Source: Actinomadura syzygii (lineage in GTDB: Bacteria; Actinomycetota; Actinomycetes; Streptosporangiales; Streptosporangiaceae). Taken from it: a stretch of 64,000 nt of DNA. The stretch lies in contig NZ_VSFF01000019.1 of NCBI RefSeq assembly GCF_008085905.1, positions 62,001-126,000 on the forward strand, given 5' to 3'. The position numbers and the translations under genes are program-made. The notes below the pieces were generated by a model. It was given only the letters and a program-made list of their open reading frames with translations, was not told where the DNA came from and searched no databases. Position 1 is the first letter of the stretch. Every line of letters starts with the position of its first letter. This document shows, piece by piece, positions 56,532-64,000 of the stretch.

Positions 56532-57701
56532 TCAGGCGGGCTCGATGTTGTGGTTGCGGTGGAACACGTTCCGCGGGTCGTAGGCCCGCTTGATCTCGCG
56601 CAGCCGCCGGTGGTTCTCCGGGGTGTAGGCCGTGGCCGTCCTGGACGGGTCGCTCAGGAAATTCAGGAAAGAACCGCCGGTCGCGTACGCGGCGAGGGGT
56701 GCGGCGTCGGCGGCGGCGCCGTCGACGGCGAGCGAGAAGGGGACGTGCCGGTGCCCGACCGGCCCCGCGTCCGCACCGGGACGGGCCATCGCGCCGCCCC
56801 AGTGCCGCACCTCGATCGCGGACGCGGAGCTGCCCGCGATGGCGGCGATCAGCGAATCCGGCAGGTCGGCGCACAGATGGAAGTGGATCGGCGGGGTCCC
56901 GCCGAGGGACTCGGTGTCCGCGAACGGCATCGGGCGGAAGTCGTCGTACAGCGGACGCCCGGCGGCGTTCCGCAGTGACCGGAGCGCCCGGACGGCGTCC
57001 GCCGGTTCGCCGGAGTGGACGCCGCGGACGGCGACCACACGCCCGTGCACGAAGTGGTCCGTCACGGCGACCGTCACGCTCAGCTCGTCGGGACGGTCGG
57101 CGGACTCGTCCCGGAACCGGCTGAGCACCTCACCCGCCCGGTCCGCCGGAAAAAGCGCTGTGCCCGCGTAAACCGTGGAAACCGGGTGGAGCCGGAACTC
57201 CAGCGAGGTGACGACGCCGAAGTTCCCGCCGCCTCCGCGCAGCGCCCAGAAGAGATCGGCGTCGCGGTCGGCGTCGGCGGTCAGCGCGCGGCCGTCCGCG
57301 GTGATCACGTCGGCGCGCAGCAGGTGGTCGGCGGCGAAGCCGAAGCGCCGCGCGAGCCAGCCGACCCCGCCGCCGAGCGTGTAGCCGGTCACGCCGACCG
57401 ACGCGTGCGACCCGGACAGCGGCGCCAGCCCGAGCGGCGCGGCCGCCGCGATGACGTCGCCCCATCTCGCCCCCGGCCCGACGCGGGCGGTGCGGCGCTC
57501 CGGGTCGATCAGCACGCGGGACATGCGGGACGTCCTGAGCAGCAGCCCCTCGTGCGGCGGAACGACCGTGCCGTGCCCCGTGGCCTCGACGGTCAGCGGC
57601 AACCCCTGGTCGCGGGCGGTGAGGATCGCGGCACGGACGTCCGCGGGGCCGGTGGCCTGGACGGTCTGGACGTCGTCCCGGGTGGCGATCGTGGCGTTCA
57701 T
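56532..57701 (-). CDS. FAD-binding (BBE-type) oxidoreductase
   Basis: A 389-residue PCMH-type flavoprotein. The FAD domain has LPLTVEATGHGTVVPPHEG with a likely flavin-linking His, RRTARVGPGARWGDVI, GVTGYTLGGGVGWLARRFG, and LFWALRGGGGNFGVVTSLEF. The C-terminal YDPRNVFHRNHNIEP is the berberine-bridge-enzyme end. Likely activity is an oxygen-dependent oxidase on a sugar or small metabolite. The start ATG 57701 has GGAAGGATTGGAT upstream. One copy of the GGAGG-N6-CTCCAC operator lies 14 bases before the start. Confidence 0.9.
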   Translation of the reverse strand: MNATIATRDDVQTVQATGPADVRAAILTARDQGLPLTVEATGHGTVVPPHEGLLLRTSRMSRVLIDPERRTARVGPGARWGDVIAAAAPLGLAPLSGSHASVGVTGYTLGGGVGWLARRFGFAADHLLRADVITADGRALTADADRDADLFWALRGGGGNFGVVTSLEFRLHPVSTVYAGTALFPADRAGEVLSRFRDESADRPDELSVTVAVTDHFVHGRVVAVRGVHSGEPADAVRALRSLRNAAGRPLYDDFRPMPFADTESLGGTPPIHFHLCADLPDSLIAAIAGSSASAIEVRHWGGAMARPGADAGPVGHRHVPFSLAVDGAAADAAPLAAYATGGSFLNFLSDPSRTATAYTPENHRRLREIKRAYDPRNVFHRNHNIEPA

Positions 57702-57714
57702 ATCCAATCCTTCC

Positions 57715-57805
57715 GGAGGTTTTTTCTCCACTTACCTCGCACCGTAACACCGACCGGAGGGATTGTCTCCACTTGTGCGCGACTATTTGGAGGGGAAGCC
57801 TCCAC
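57715..57805. promoter_or_regulatory. Three copies of a 17-bp operator GGAGGnnnnnnCTCCAC
   Basis: The copies are GGAGGTTTTTTCTCCAC (57715-57731), GGAGGGATTGTCTCCAC (57756-57772) and GGAGGGGAAGCCTCCAC (57789-57805). Both arms are identical in all three and the 6-base centres differ. They fill the 124-base space between the divergent FAD oxidase and tetR starts. Spacings are 41 and 33 bp. They are probably bound by the TetR protein starting at 57826. Confidence 0.85.
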
Positions 57806-57825
57806 ATGCTTGCTACGCTGGCCTC

Positions 57826-58509
57826 ATGGGTCAGCAGCCGAACGGCGCGGGCCGACCGCTGAGGGCGGACGCGCGCGACAACCGCAACCGGATCCTCGCC
57901 GCCGCCGCCGAGGTGTTCGTCGAACAGGGGCCGGGCGCGCCGCTGGAGGAGATCTCCCGCCGCGCCGGGACCGGCATCGCGACGCTGTACCGGCGGTTCC
58001 CCGACCGGCGGAGCCTGACCACGGCCGTCGCGCTCGACGCCCTACAGCGCACCACCGCCGAGGCCAAGCGCGCGCGGGACGAGGAGCCGACCGCGTTCAC
58101 CGCGCTCGTCCGCTACATGCATCGCGTCCTGGACATCGGGATCGGCGCCGTCTTCCCCGTCCTCCTCGCGGAGATCCCGTTCGAGGACGCGGAGATCGCC
58201 ACCGCCCGGGACGACGGCGTCGCCATCATGGACGCGCTCGTCGCCACCGCGCAGAAGGACGGCGACCTGCGTCCGGACGTCACGCACGGCGACGTCGGCA
58301 TGATGCTGGTGCGGCTGTCGCGTCCGATGCCCGGCCCGATGCCCCGCCACATCGCCCTCCAGGTCGCGCACCGGCATCTCGACCTGCTCGTGGACGGGCT
58401 GCGCGCCTCGTCGCAGCGCCCCGGAATGCTCGGCGGCCCGGCCCTGACCTTCGGCGACCTGCGCTCCATGGGAGACGAGCCGCCGGAGCGCGGGGCCGCC
58501 GACCGCTGA
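57826..58509 (+). CDS. TetR family regulator of the divergent oxidase-MFS unit
   Basis: A 227-residue protein with an HTH (ILAAAAEVFVEQGPGAPLEE, then GTGIATLYRRFPDRRSLTTA) at residues about 23-70 and a C-terminal domain of the kind found in the SbtR/TetR_C group (VLDIGIGAVFPVLLAEIPFE). ATG 57826 is 20 bases after the third operator copy. An upstream ATG at 57763 would place coding sequence over the operators and is rejected. It probably represses the oxidase-MFS genes and itself. Confidence 0.92.
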   Translation: MGQQPNGAGRPLRADARDNRNRILAAAAEVFVEQGPGAPLEEISRRAGTGIATLYRRFPDRRSLTTAVALDALQRTTAEAKRARDEEPTAFTALVRYMHRVLDIGIGAVFPVLLAEIPFEDAEIATARDDGVAIMDALVATAQKDGDLRPDVTHGDVGMMLVRLSRPMPGPMPRHIALQVAHRHLDLLVDGLRASSQRPGMLGGPALTFGDLRSMGDEPPERGAADR

Positions 58510-58545
58510 TGTGACGGTGTCCCCCAAATGGGCACAAGGGACGCC

Positions 58546-58830
58546 ATGAACATTTCTGGCATCATCAGCGCGATCATCATCGGCGGGATCATCGGCGCGC
58601 TCGGCCGGCTGGCCCTGCCGGGACGGCAGCCCATCGGCGTCCTCATGACCATCGTCGTCGGCATCGTCGCCGCGATCATCGGGACGGCGATAGCCCAGTC
58701 GGTCGGCGTCGCCACGACCAAGGGGATCGACTGGATCGAGCTGGTGTTCCAGATCGGCCTGGCGGTCCTCGGCGTCGCGGTCGTCGCGAGCCTCCAGGCC
58801 CGCCGCAGGCAGCGCCGAATGCCCCGCTGA
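58546..58830 (+). CDS. GlsB/YeaQ/YmgE family stress-associated membrane protein
   Basis: A 94-residue protein with three hydrophobic helices (ISAIIIGGIIGALGRLALPG; IGVLMTIVVGIVAAIIGTAI; WIELVFQIGLAVLGVAVVAS) and a basic end (RRRQRRMPR). The glycine pattern GGIIGALGRL and PGRQPIG is typical of transglycosylase-associated/GlsB proteins. ATG 58546 follows AAGGGA by four bases. It sits between a TetR gene and the TerD-nuclease fusion and may have a stress role; this is inference from the family. Confidence 0.9.
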   Translation: MNISGIISAIIIGGIIGALGRLALPGRQPIGVLMTIVVGIVAAIIGTAIAQSVGVATTKGIDWIELVFQIGLAVLGVAVVASLQARRRQRRMPR

Positions 58831-59011
58831 CCGGCCCCAGGCAGCGCCGGGCTCACTTTCCGTGGCCGGAGTCCGCCATTTCCGTGGCGACCGGTCACGT
58901 TCCGCGCACCCCGGTGGCATCCTCGGATCAGGCCCGCTCCCGACTGTGGCGTCTGTCACAGTGGCCGCCGACGCATGGCGTTCCCATGCAGGTCGAGAGG
59001 GGAGTCACAGG

Positions 59012-61009
59012 GTGCAGCGGATGCTCAAGGGAGCCAATGTCGAGCTGGCGACGCTGACGGACGCCGCGGGTCCGGTCACTGTCGCGCTGCGGTGGTCCGA
59101 TCCGTCCGGGAGCGGGGAGGCGGACGTAGCGGCGCTGCTGCTCGGCCCGTCCGGCAAGGTCCGGGACGACGCCGACTTCGTCTTCTACAACCAGCCGTCC
59201 ACCCCCGACGGGTCCGTCCAGTTATTGGGCAAGTCGCCGACCGGAGGCGGCAGCGAGGACCGCATCCTGCTCGACCTCGACGCCCTCCCGCCCGACGTCG
59301 AGCGCGTCGTCGTGACGGCCAGCCGCTACGCGGGGGCGACGTTCGGCGACCTGGACGACCTCGGCCTGGCCCTCTTCGACAGCTCCGGCGCCGCGTTGAT
59401 CGAGTTCGACATCGCCGACGCCGCGTCCGAGACCGCGTTCGTCTTCGGCGAGCTGTACCGCCGGGGCGGCGGCTGGAAGTTCCGGGCGGTCGGCCAGGGG
59501 TACGCGTCGGGCCTCGGCGGGCTGGCGGGCGACTTCGGCATCTCCGTCGACGACACCCCTGAGGCGCCGGACACCCTGGAAACCCAGGTTGACGTCGAGC
59601 CGCACGAAGACCCGGAGCCGCCCGCCGTCCCCGAACGGCCCGAGACGACCGTCCAGGACGCCGCCCCCGCCGACGACCCGGCCCCGCGCCGGGACACCGA
59701 CGGCGGAGGTCCGTCCCGCCGCGTCCGGACGGCGAAGAAGCGGACCACCCTCCCGAAGGCGGCCGGGGCCGACCTGGCCGACCACCCGTCCTGGCAGGCG
59801 GCGCGGCTGTTCTCGGTCGCCGGGCTGCGCAACGACCACGAGCGGGAGGCGCGGGCGACCTCGACGCTGCTGGCCGTGATGACGCAGGTCCCGGAGTTCG
59901 GACGCCGCCTGACCGCCCGGTTCAACGCGCCCGCCGGGACCGTCGGGACGTTCGTCGAGACGTCGTTCAAGGTCGGCGACGGCAAGGTCCGCCCGGACGG
60001 GGTGATCCGCGTCGCGCGGGCGGGCCGGATCTGGACGGCGCTGGTCGAGACGAAGACCGGCGGCAGCCCGCTCAAGGCCGACCAGGTCCAGGCGTACCTG
60101 GACGTCGCCGCGCGCAACGGCTACGAAACCGTCATCACGCTGTCCAACGACCTGGCCCTCGGCGACGAGCATCCCCTCACCGTCGACAAGCGGCGGCTGC
60201 GGAAAGTCGCGCTGCGGCACCTGTCCTGGGCGGAGGTCGCGCACGAGGCGCACATGCTGTGCCACCACCACGGCCTCGCGAACCCCGTCCATACGTGGAT
60301 GCTCGGGGAGTTGCTGCACTACCTGCGGCACGACGGCGCGGGATGCCACGGGTTCCAGGACATGGGCCCGTCGTGGGTGCCGCTGCGCAACGCCATCGGC
60401 GCGGGCACGCTGCGCCCCGGTGACAAGCATGCGGAGCGCGTCGCGGAAAGCTGGGAAAAACTCGTCCGGCAGCTCTGCCTGCGGCTGAGCGGGGAGACGG
60501 GGCTGAACGTCGCGCCGGTCGCGCGGCGCAGGCGCGGCGGGGCCGCCGGACGGCGCGCGGACCTCGTGCGCTCCCTGGTCGAGTCCGGCCGGATGGACGC
60601 CGAGCTGCGGATGCCCGACGCGGCCGGTCCCGTGCGCGTCGAGGCCGACCTGCGGACGGGCCAGATCGAGACCGCGGTGGAGGTCCCGTCGGCCGTCCGG
60701 GCCCGGCCGCTCACCCGCGTCCAGTGGCTGCTCCGCCAGTTGGACGACGCGCCCCCCGAACTGCGGATCGAGGCGCTCGCCGGCGGGCGTGCCGAGGGCC
60801 CGTGCGACCTGCTCAAGAACCTGCGGAGCGAGCCGGGCCTGCTCGTCCCCGGCGACGGCGGGGAGATCGCGTCGTTCCGCCTCACGCTGCCGACCGGCAT
60901 GGGCGCGAAGCGCGGCACGGACGAGACGGGCTTCGTCCGCAGCGTGGACGTCGCGGTCGACCGTTTCCACCGGCTGGTGCTGCGGGCCGTCCGGACTGAG
61001 CAGAGGTGA
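59012..61009 (+). CDS. TerD domain fused to a PD-(D/E)XK nuclease-like domain
   Basis: A 665-residue soluble protein. Residues 1-180 form a TerD domain (LKGANVELATL; LLGPSGKVRDDADFVFYNQ with the calcium-site Asp residues; PTGGGSEDRILLDLDALPPD; GELYRRGGGWKFRAVGQGY). Residues 181-250 are an acidic, then basic, linker. Residues about 255-400 look like a restriction-endonuclease fold: VRPDGVI with Asp329, ALVETKTGG with E346-x-K348, and a following QVQAYL helix. The remaining 265 residues are mixed alpha/beta without a recognised domain. The GTG start at 59012 follows AGGGGAG by seven bases. Ter-linked stress systems with nuclease partners are known; a single-chain fusion like this is notable. 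Targets are unknown. Confidence 0.85.
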   Translation: MQRMLKGANVELATLTDAAGPVTVALRWSDPSGSGEADVAALLLGPSGKVRDDADFVFYNQPSTPDGSVQLLGKSPTGGGSEDRILLDLDALPPDVERVVVTASRYAGATFGDLDDLGLALFDSSGAALIEFDIADAASETAFVFGELYRRGGGWKFRAVGQGYASGLGGLAGDFGISVDDTPEAPDTLETQVDVEPHEDPEPPAVPERPETTVQDAAPADDPAPRRDTDGGGPSRRVRTAKKRTTLPKAAGADLADHPSWQAARLFSVAGLRNDHEREARATSTLLAVMTQVPEFGRRLTARFNAPAGTVGTFVETSFKVGDGKVRPDGVIRVARAGRIWTALVETKTGGSPLKADQVQAYLDVAARNGYETVITLSNDLALGDEHPLTVDKRRLRKVALRHLSWAEVAHEAHMLCHHHGLANPVHTWMLGELLHYLRHDGAGCHGFQDMGPSWVPLRNAIGAGTLRPGDKHAERVAESWEKLVRQLCLRLSGETGLNVAPVARRRRGGAAGRRADLVRSLVESGRMDAELRMPDAAGPVRVEADLRTGQIETAVEVPSAVRARPLTRVQWLLRQLDDAPPELRIEALAGGRAEGPCDLLKNLRSEPGLLVPGDGGEIASFRLTLPTGMGAKRGTDETGFVRSVDVAVDRFHRLVLRAVRTEQR

Positions 61010-61116
61010 CCTGCGGCGATGCCCATCTTGGCAAACCGGGCTCGCCGGACGTGAATGTTTGATCTCATAGTGCGACCGCGCTGGTGCGGAGAGTCACGTC
61101 CGGTCAGGGGGGCCAG

Positions 61117-61449
61117 ATGGTGGGGGACTCGAAGGTCGGGGGACGACGCGAGCGGGGCGACGTTGCGGCCCGCTACGCGCCCGTGGCCGGGTACGAGGGG
61201 TTCCGGCTGCTCAGGAGGCGGTACCGGCGGTCCGCGCTGGTCGCCGCGACGCTCTTTCTCGGGTGGTATTTCGCGTATGTCGGTCTGTCGGCGTTCGCCC
61301 GCGGGTTCATGGCGCGGCCGGTCGCGGGCGACGTCAACGTCGCGCTGCTGCTCGGGCTGGTGCAGATCGTCTCGACGTTCGTGATGGCCGGGGCGTACCT
61401 GGCGTACGCGCGGCGGCGGCTGGACCCGCTGGCCGGTGAGCTACGGTGA
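61117..61449 (+). CDS. DUF485 family membrane protein (ActP partner, YjcH-like)
   Basis: A 110-residue protein with two membrane helices (ALVAATLFLGWYFAYVGLSAF and VALLLGLVQIVSTFVMAGAYL). It has the conserved phrases FRLLRRRYRRSAL and YLAYARRRLDPLAGELR of DUF485 proteins that precede acetate permeases. The stop overlaps the ActP gene start as GTGA. AGGGGGGCCAG precedes ATG 61117. Its role in transport is unknown, but co-occurrence is strong. Confidence 0.92.
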   Translation: MVGDSKVGGRRERGDVAARYAPVAGYEGFRLLRRRYRRSALVAATLFLGWYFAYVGLSAFARGFMARPVAGDVNVALLLGLVQIVSTFVMAGAYLAYARRRLDPLAGELR

Positions 61450-63122
61450 TCGGCCAGGTCACGGGCCACGCGCTCACGTTCGGGCTGTTCAGCGTCCTGG
61501 TCCTGGGCACGCTCGGGATCACGGTCTGGGCGCGGGCGACCACCCGCGGCGCCGACGACTTCTACGCGGGCGGGCGCACCTTCTCCGGCCCGCAGAACGG
61601 GATCGCGCTCGCGGGCGACTACATGTCCGCCGCGTCTTTCCTCGGCATCGCCGGGCTGATCGCGCTGTCCGGATACGACGGGTTCCTGTACTCGATCGGC
61701 TTCCTGGTGGCGTGGCTCGTGGCGCTGCTGCTGGTCGAGCTGATGCGCAACACCGGGCGGTTCACGCTCGGGGACGTCCTGTCGCAGCGCGTCCGGCGGC
61801 AGCCGCCCGTGCGCCGCGCCGCCGTCGTCTCCACCGTGACGGTGTCGGTGTTCTACCTGCTGGCGCAGATGGTGGGGGCCGGGGCGCTGGTCTCGCTGCT
61901 GCTCGGCATCCACCGGGGTGAGAAGTTCCTGGGGATGTCCGCCTCCGCCGCGCGGACGGTCACGATCGTCGCGGTCGGCGCGCTCATGATCCTCTACGTG
62001 GCGTTCGGCGGGATGAAGGGCACGACCTGGGTGCAGATCGTCAAGTCCGCGCTGCTCATGGCGGGCGCGGCGGCGCTGACGGCGCTGGTGCTCGGCCGGT
62101 TCGGGTTCGACGTCGGCGCGATGCTCGGCTCGGCGGCGGACGCGAGCGGCAAGGGCGACGCGTTCCTGCGCCCCGGGCTCCGCTACGGGCAGGACGTCCC
62201 CGGCGACGCCTACCAGACGATCGTCAACAAGCTCGACTTCATCAGCCTCGCCCTCGCGCTGGTGCTCGGCACCGCGGGGCTGCCGCACATCGTCAACCGG
62301 TTCTTCACCGTCCCGGACGGCCGCGCCGCGCGCCGGTCGGTGGCCTGGGCGATCGGGCTCGTCGGGGCGTTCTACCTGATGACGCCCGCGCTCGGCTTCG
62401 GCGCCGCCGCCCTCGTCGGACGGTCGAAGATCGTCGCGCAGGACCCGTCCGGCAACACCGCGGCGCCGCAGCTCGCGCAGGCGGTCGGGGAGCACTACGG
62501 CGGCCGCGTCGGCGGGGACGTCCTGCTGGCCTGCATCGGCGCGGTGGCGTTCGCGACGATCCTCGCCGTCGTGTCCGGGCTGGTCCTCGCGTCGTCGACG
62601 TCGCTGGCGCACGACTACTTCGGGCAGGTGCTGATGTTCGGGCGCCCGCGCGAGTCGCAGGAGGTGGCGGTCGCGCGGTTCGCGGCGTTCCTCGTCGGCG
62701 CGCTGGCGATCGTCCTCGCCGTCGCGGCCCGGAACCTGAACGTGGCGTTCCTGGTGGCGCTGGCGTTCGCGATGGCGGCGGCGGCCAACCTCCCGGCGAT
62801 CGTGCTGACGCTGTTCTGGCGGCGGTTCAACTCGGCGGGCGTGGTGGCCGGGATCTACGGGGGTCTGGTCAGCTCGCTCGTGCTGGTCGTCTTCTCGCCG
62901 GTCGTGTCGGGCAAGACCGACCCGGTGACGGGGGAGAGTTTGTCGTTGTTTCCGGCGAGCGTCGATTTCCACTTGTTCCCGCTGGAAAATCCGGGGCTGG
63001 TCTCCATTCCGATCGGGTTCCTGTGCGCTGTCGCCGGAACGCTCCTCGGCCGCGAGAAGGCCGACCCGGAGCGGTACGACGACCTGTCCGTCCGCGCGCT
63101 CACGGGTGCGGGCGCGCACTGA
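61446..63122 (+). CDS. actP: Cation/acetate symporter, SSS family
   Basis: A 558-residue sodium:solute symporter with about 13-14 helices. The segments TTRGADDFYAGGRTFSGPQNGIALAGDYMSAAS (in parts), SFLGIAGLIALSGYDGFLYS, FGGMKGTTWVQIVKSALLM, and LGTAGLPHIVNRFFTV are characteristic of ActP/MctC-type acetate and monocarboxylate carriers. It imports acetate or short monocarboxylates with a cation. The start GTG overlaps the DUF485 stop. An extracellular loop has the acidic insert expected for the group. Confidence 0.94.
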   Translation: MIGQVTGHALTFGLFSVLVLGTLGITVWARATTRGADDFYAGGRTFSGPQNGIALAGDYMSAASFLGIAGLIALSGYDGFLYSIGFLVAWLVALLLVELMRNTGRFTLGDVLSQRVRRQPPVRRAAVVSTVTVSVFYLLAQMVGAGALVSLLLGIHRGEKFLGMSASAARTVTIVAVGALMILYVAFGGMKGTTWVQIVKSALLMAGAAALTALVLGRFGFDVGAMLGSAADASGKGDAFLRPGLRYGQDVPGDAYQTIVNKLDFISLALALVLGTAGLPHIVNRFFTVPDGRAARRSVAWAIGLVGAFYLMTPALGFGAAALVGRSKIVAQDPSGNTAAPQLAQAVGEHYGGRVGGDVLLACIGAVAFATILAVVSGLVLASSTSLAHDYFGQVLMFGRPRESQEVAVARFAAFLVGALAIVLAVAARNLNVAFLVALAFAMAAAANLPAIVLTLFWRRFNSAGVVAGIYGGLVSSLVLVVFSPVVSGKTDPVTGESLSLFPASVDFHLFPLENPGLVSIPIGFLCAVAGTLLGREKADPERYDDLSVRALTGAGAH

Positions 63123-63221
63123 CCCGGCGTCGGCCGAGGGGCGTCGTCACGGCGGAACACCCGCGCTGTCACGGAATGTGCCTGAGCGCCCGGGCGACGG
63201 CCGGTTCGCGTGGCAGAATGT

Positions 63222-63248
63222 CAGACCGCCGCGGAGCGCGGCGGTCTG
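63222..63248 (+). terminator. Perfect hairpin between actP and the subtilase gene
   Basis: CAGACCGCCGC / GCGGCGGTCTG, 11 perfect pairs with a GGAGC loop, lies 100 bases after the actP stop and 23 bases before the subtilase start. The GGGAGGGGAGG ribosome-binding region follows at once. It can be an actP terminator or a 5' leader hairpin of the subtilase. Confidence 0.65.
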
Positions 63249-63270
63249 CCGGGAGGGGAGGTGCGGCGGC

Positions 63271-64000
63271 GTGTCCGAAGCCGGTCGACGCCGTTCAGCG
63301 CGCGGCCGGCAGGCGGCGTCGCACGGGCCGTCCTCGCGCGAGTCGTCCTCGTACGGGCCGTCCTCGCGTGGAGCGCGTTCCACCGCCCACCGCGCCGCCG
63401 GGGCCCGGACGACCGCGGTCCTCGCGCTGGTCGCGCTCGCGGGCGCGGTGGCCGTGCCCGTGGCGATCGTCCCGGGCGGGCTCGCCGGGGCGCGGGAGCG
63501 GACGGTACGCGGGGCTTCGTCGGGAACGTTCCCGGGCGCCCCGGCCGACCAGATCCGCACCCGCGAATGGCACCTGAACGTCCTGCGCGCTACGAAGGCG
63601 TGGAAATACTCGCGCGGGCGCGGTGTGACTGTGGCCGTCCTGGACACCGGCGTCGACGCGCGCCACCCCGACCTCACCGGGCGCGTCGTCAACGGGCCCG
63701 ACCTGACCGGCGGGGTGCGGCGTCCCGGCTCCCGCTACTGGGGCCTTCACGGGACGTCCATGGCCAGCATCATCGCAGGCCACGGCCACGGCCCCGGCTT
63801 GGCGCAGGGGATGATGGGCGTCGCGCCGATGAGCCGCGTCCTGTCCGTGCGGGTGACGCTGGAGAACGACGACCCGCTGCGCCGCGACGACGGGCAGCAG
63901 GCGGGCGGCAGCGAGCACGACGCCGTCGCGCAGGGCATCCGCTACGCGGTCGACCACGGTGCCGACATCATCAACATGTCGCTCGGCGGCGGACGCCAGT
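63271..64000 (+). CDS. Subtilase-family (S8) serine protease, mycosin-like (partial, 3' end outside window)
   Basis: The first 243 residues of a subtilase. The N-terminus is long, basic and Ser-rich, with a membrane or signal segment at about residues 47-67 (VLALVALAGAVAVPVAIVPG). The catalytic Asp125 is in VAVLDTGVDARHPDL and His160 in GLHGTSMASIIAGHGHG. The later DHGADIINMSLGGG is the oxyanion-region beta strand. The catalytic Ser lies beyond the window. GREWHL-like spacing before the catalytic Asp and the N-extension resemble mycosins, but no ESX genes are seen in the window. The GTG at 63271 has GGGAGGGGAGG upstream. Confidence 0.9.
   Translation, partial: MSEAGRRRSARGRQAASHGPSSRESSSYGPSSRGARSTAHRAAGARTTAVLALVALAGAVAVPVAIVPGGLAGARERTVRGASSGTFPGAPADQIRTREWHLNVLRATKAWKYSRGRGVTVAVLDTGVDARHPDLTGRVVNGPDLTGGVRRPGSRYWGLHGTSMASIIAGHGHGPGLAQGMMGVAPMSRVLSVRVTLENDDPLRRDDGQQAGGSEHDAVAQGIRYAVDHGADIINMSLGGGRQ

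Noticed and set aside
1..64000. CRISPR arrays and insertion sequences
   Set aside because: Repeats in the window are tandem or in spacers without regular unique spacers, and no cas, transposase or terminal inverted repeat was recognised.
63271..64000. Assignment of the subtilase to an ESX (type VII) locus as a true mycosin
   Set aside because: No ESX genes are in the window and the gene is cut off before the catalytic Ser and any C-terminal membrane helix, so only S8 family membership is supported.

Overview
The window is one contiguous piece of a very high-GC actinobacterial chromosome. It has strong codon bias, GTG/TTG/ATG starts and many ATGA/GTGA/TTGA overlaps. Markers of the phylum are mshA (mycothiol), carD, a heparin-binding-hemagglutinin-like protein with its XRE and DUF2516 neighbours, a PHO box of 11-bp direct repeats, a DUF2637 protein, an ECF42-type sigma factor with its DGPF/YCII partner, and a subtilase of mycosin type. 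The gene content and style suggest Streptosporangiales, possibly Actinomadura/Thermomonosporaceae; that placement is inference. No insertion sequence, prophage, CRISPR array or rRNA gene was seen.

Layout. 1-5.1 kb: DUF2207 membrane protein (cut by the left edge), zinc metallopeptidase, XRE regulator + HbhA-like protein + DUF2516 (the order of M. tuberculosis Rv0474-Rv0476), AlaX-type editing protein. 5.1-10.7 kb: TetR/MMPL pair, then mshA-ybjN-gpm (the order of Rv0486-Rv0489). 10.8-20.4 kb: accessory enzymes and divergent regulator/target pairs (MarR/LigB-type dioxygenase, TetR/methyltransferase), most with recognisable operators. 20.5-24.3 kb: trpS behind a trp-type attenuator, then MarR-MFS-PPOX oxidoreductase. 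24.3-31.3 kb: repeat-filled spacer, BlaI/M56 pair, NarL-type two-component system whose regulator has a 180-residue repetitive linker, GT87 membrane protein, and a toxin-antitoxin-like RHH/PIN-like pair. 31.3-37.5 kb: phoU, phoR/senX3-phoP/regX3, an LpqE-like lipoprotein, a membrane protein, carD and ispF. 38-43.3 kb: fumarylacetoacetase with an unknown partner, DUF2637 protein, a PH-like membrane protein, alpha/beta hydrolase. 43.4-49 kb: cysS, rlmB, EamA transporter behind a 46-bp perfect palindrome, ECF42 sigma operon. 49.1-54.9 kb: tRNA-Thr(TGT) followed by lower-GC genes of unclear role (HAF-repeat protein, metallophosphatase, Ig-like secreted protein, HExxGH metallopeptidase-like protein) and a truncated hemoglobin. 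55-58.5 kb: MFS pump and FAD oxidase divergent from a TetR gene, with three copies of one operator. 58.5-64 kb: GlsB-type membrane protein, a TerD-nuclease fusion, DUF485-ActP acetate transport pair, and a subtilase cut by the right edge.

The housekeeping blocks keep the conserved actinobacterial order, with one visible exception: carD is followed directly by ispF, with no ispD between, and ispF is separated from cysS-rlmB by about 6 kb. The points of most interest are the TerD/PD-(D/E)XK fusion, the very long palindrome before the EamA gene, the trpS leader, the three-operator TetR switch, the RHH/PIN-like module with a perfect 10-bp inverted repeat, and a recurrent tendency toward short in-frame and intergenic tandem repeats.
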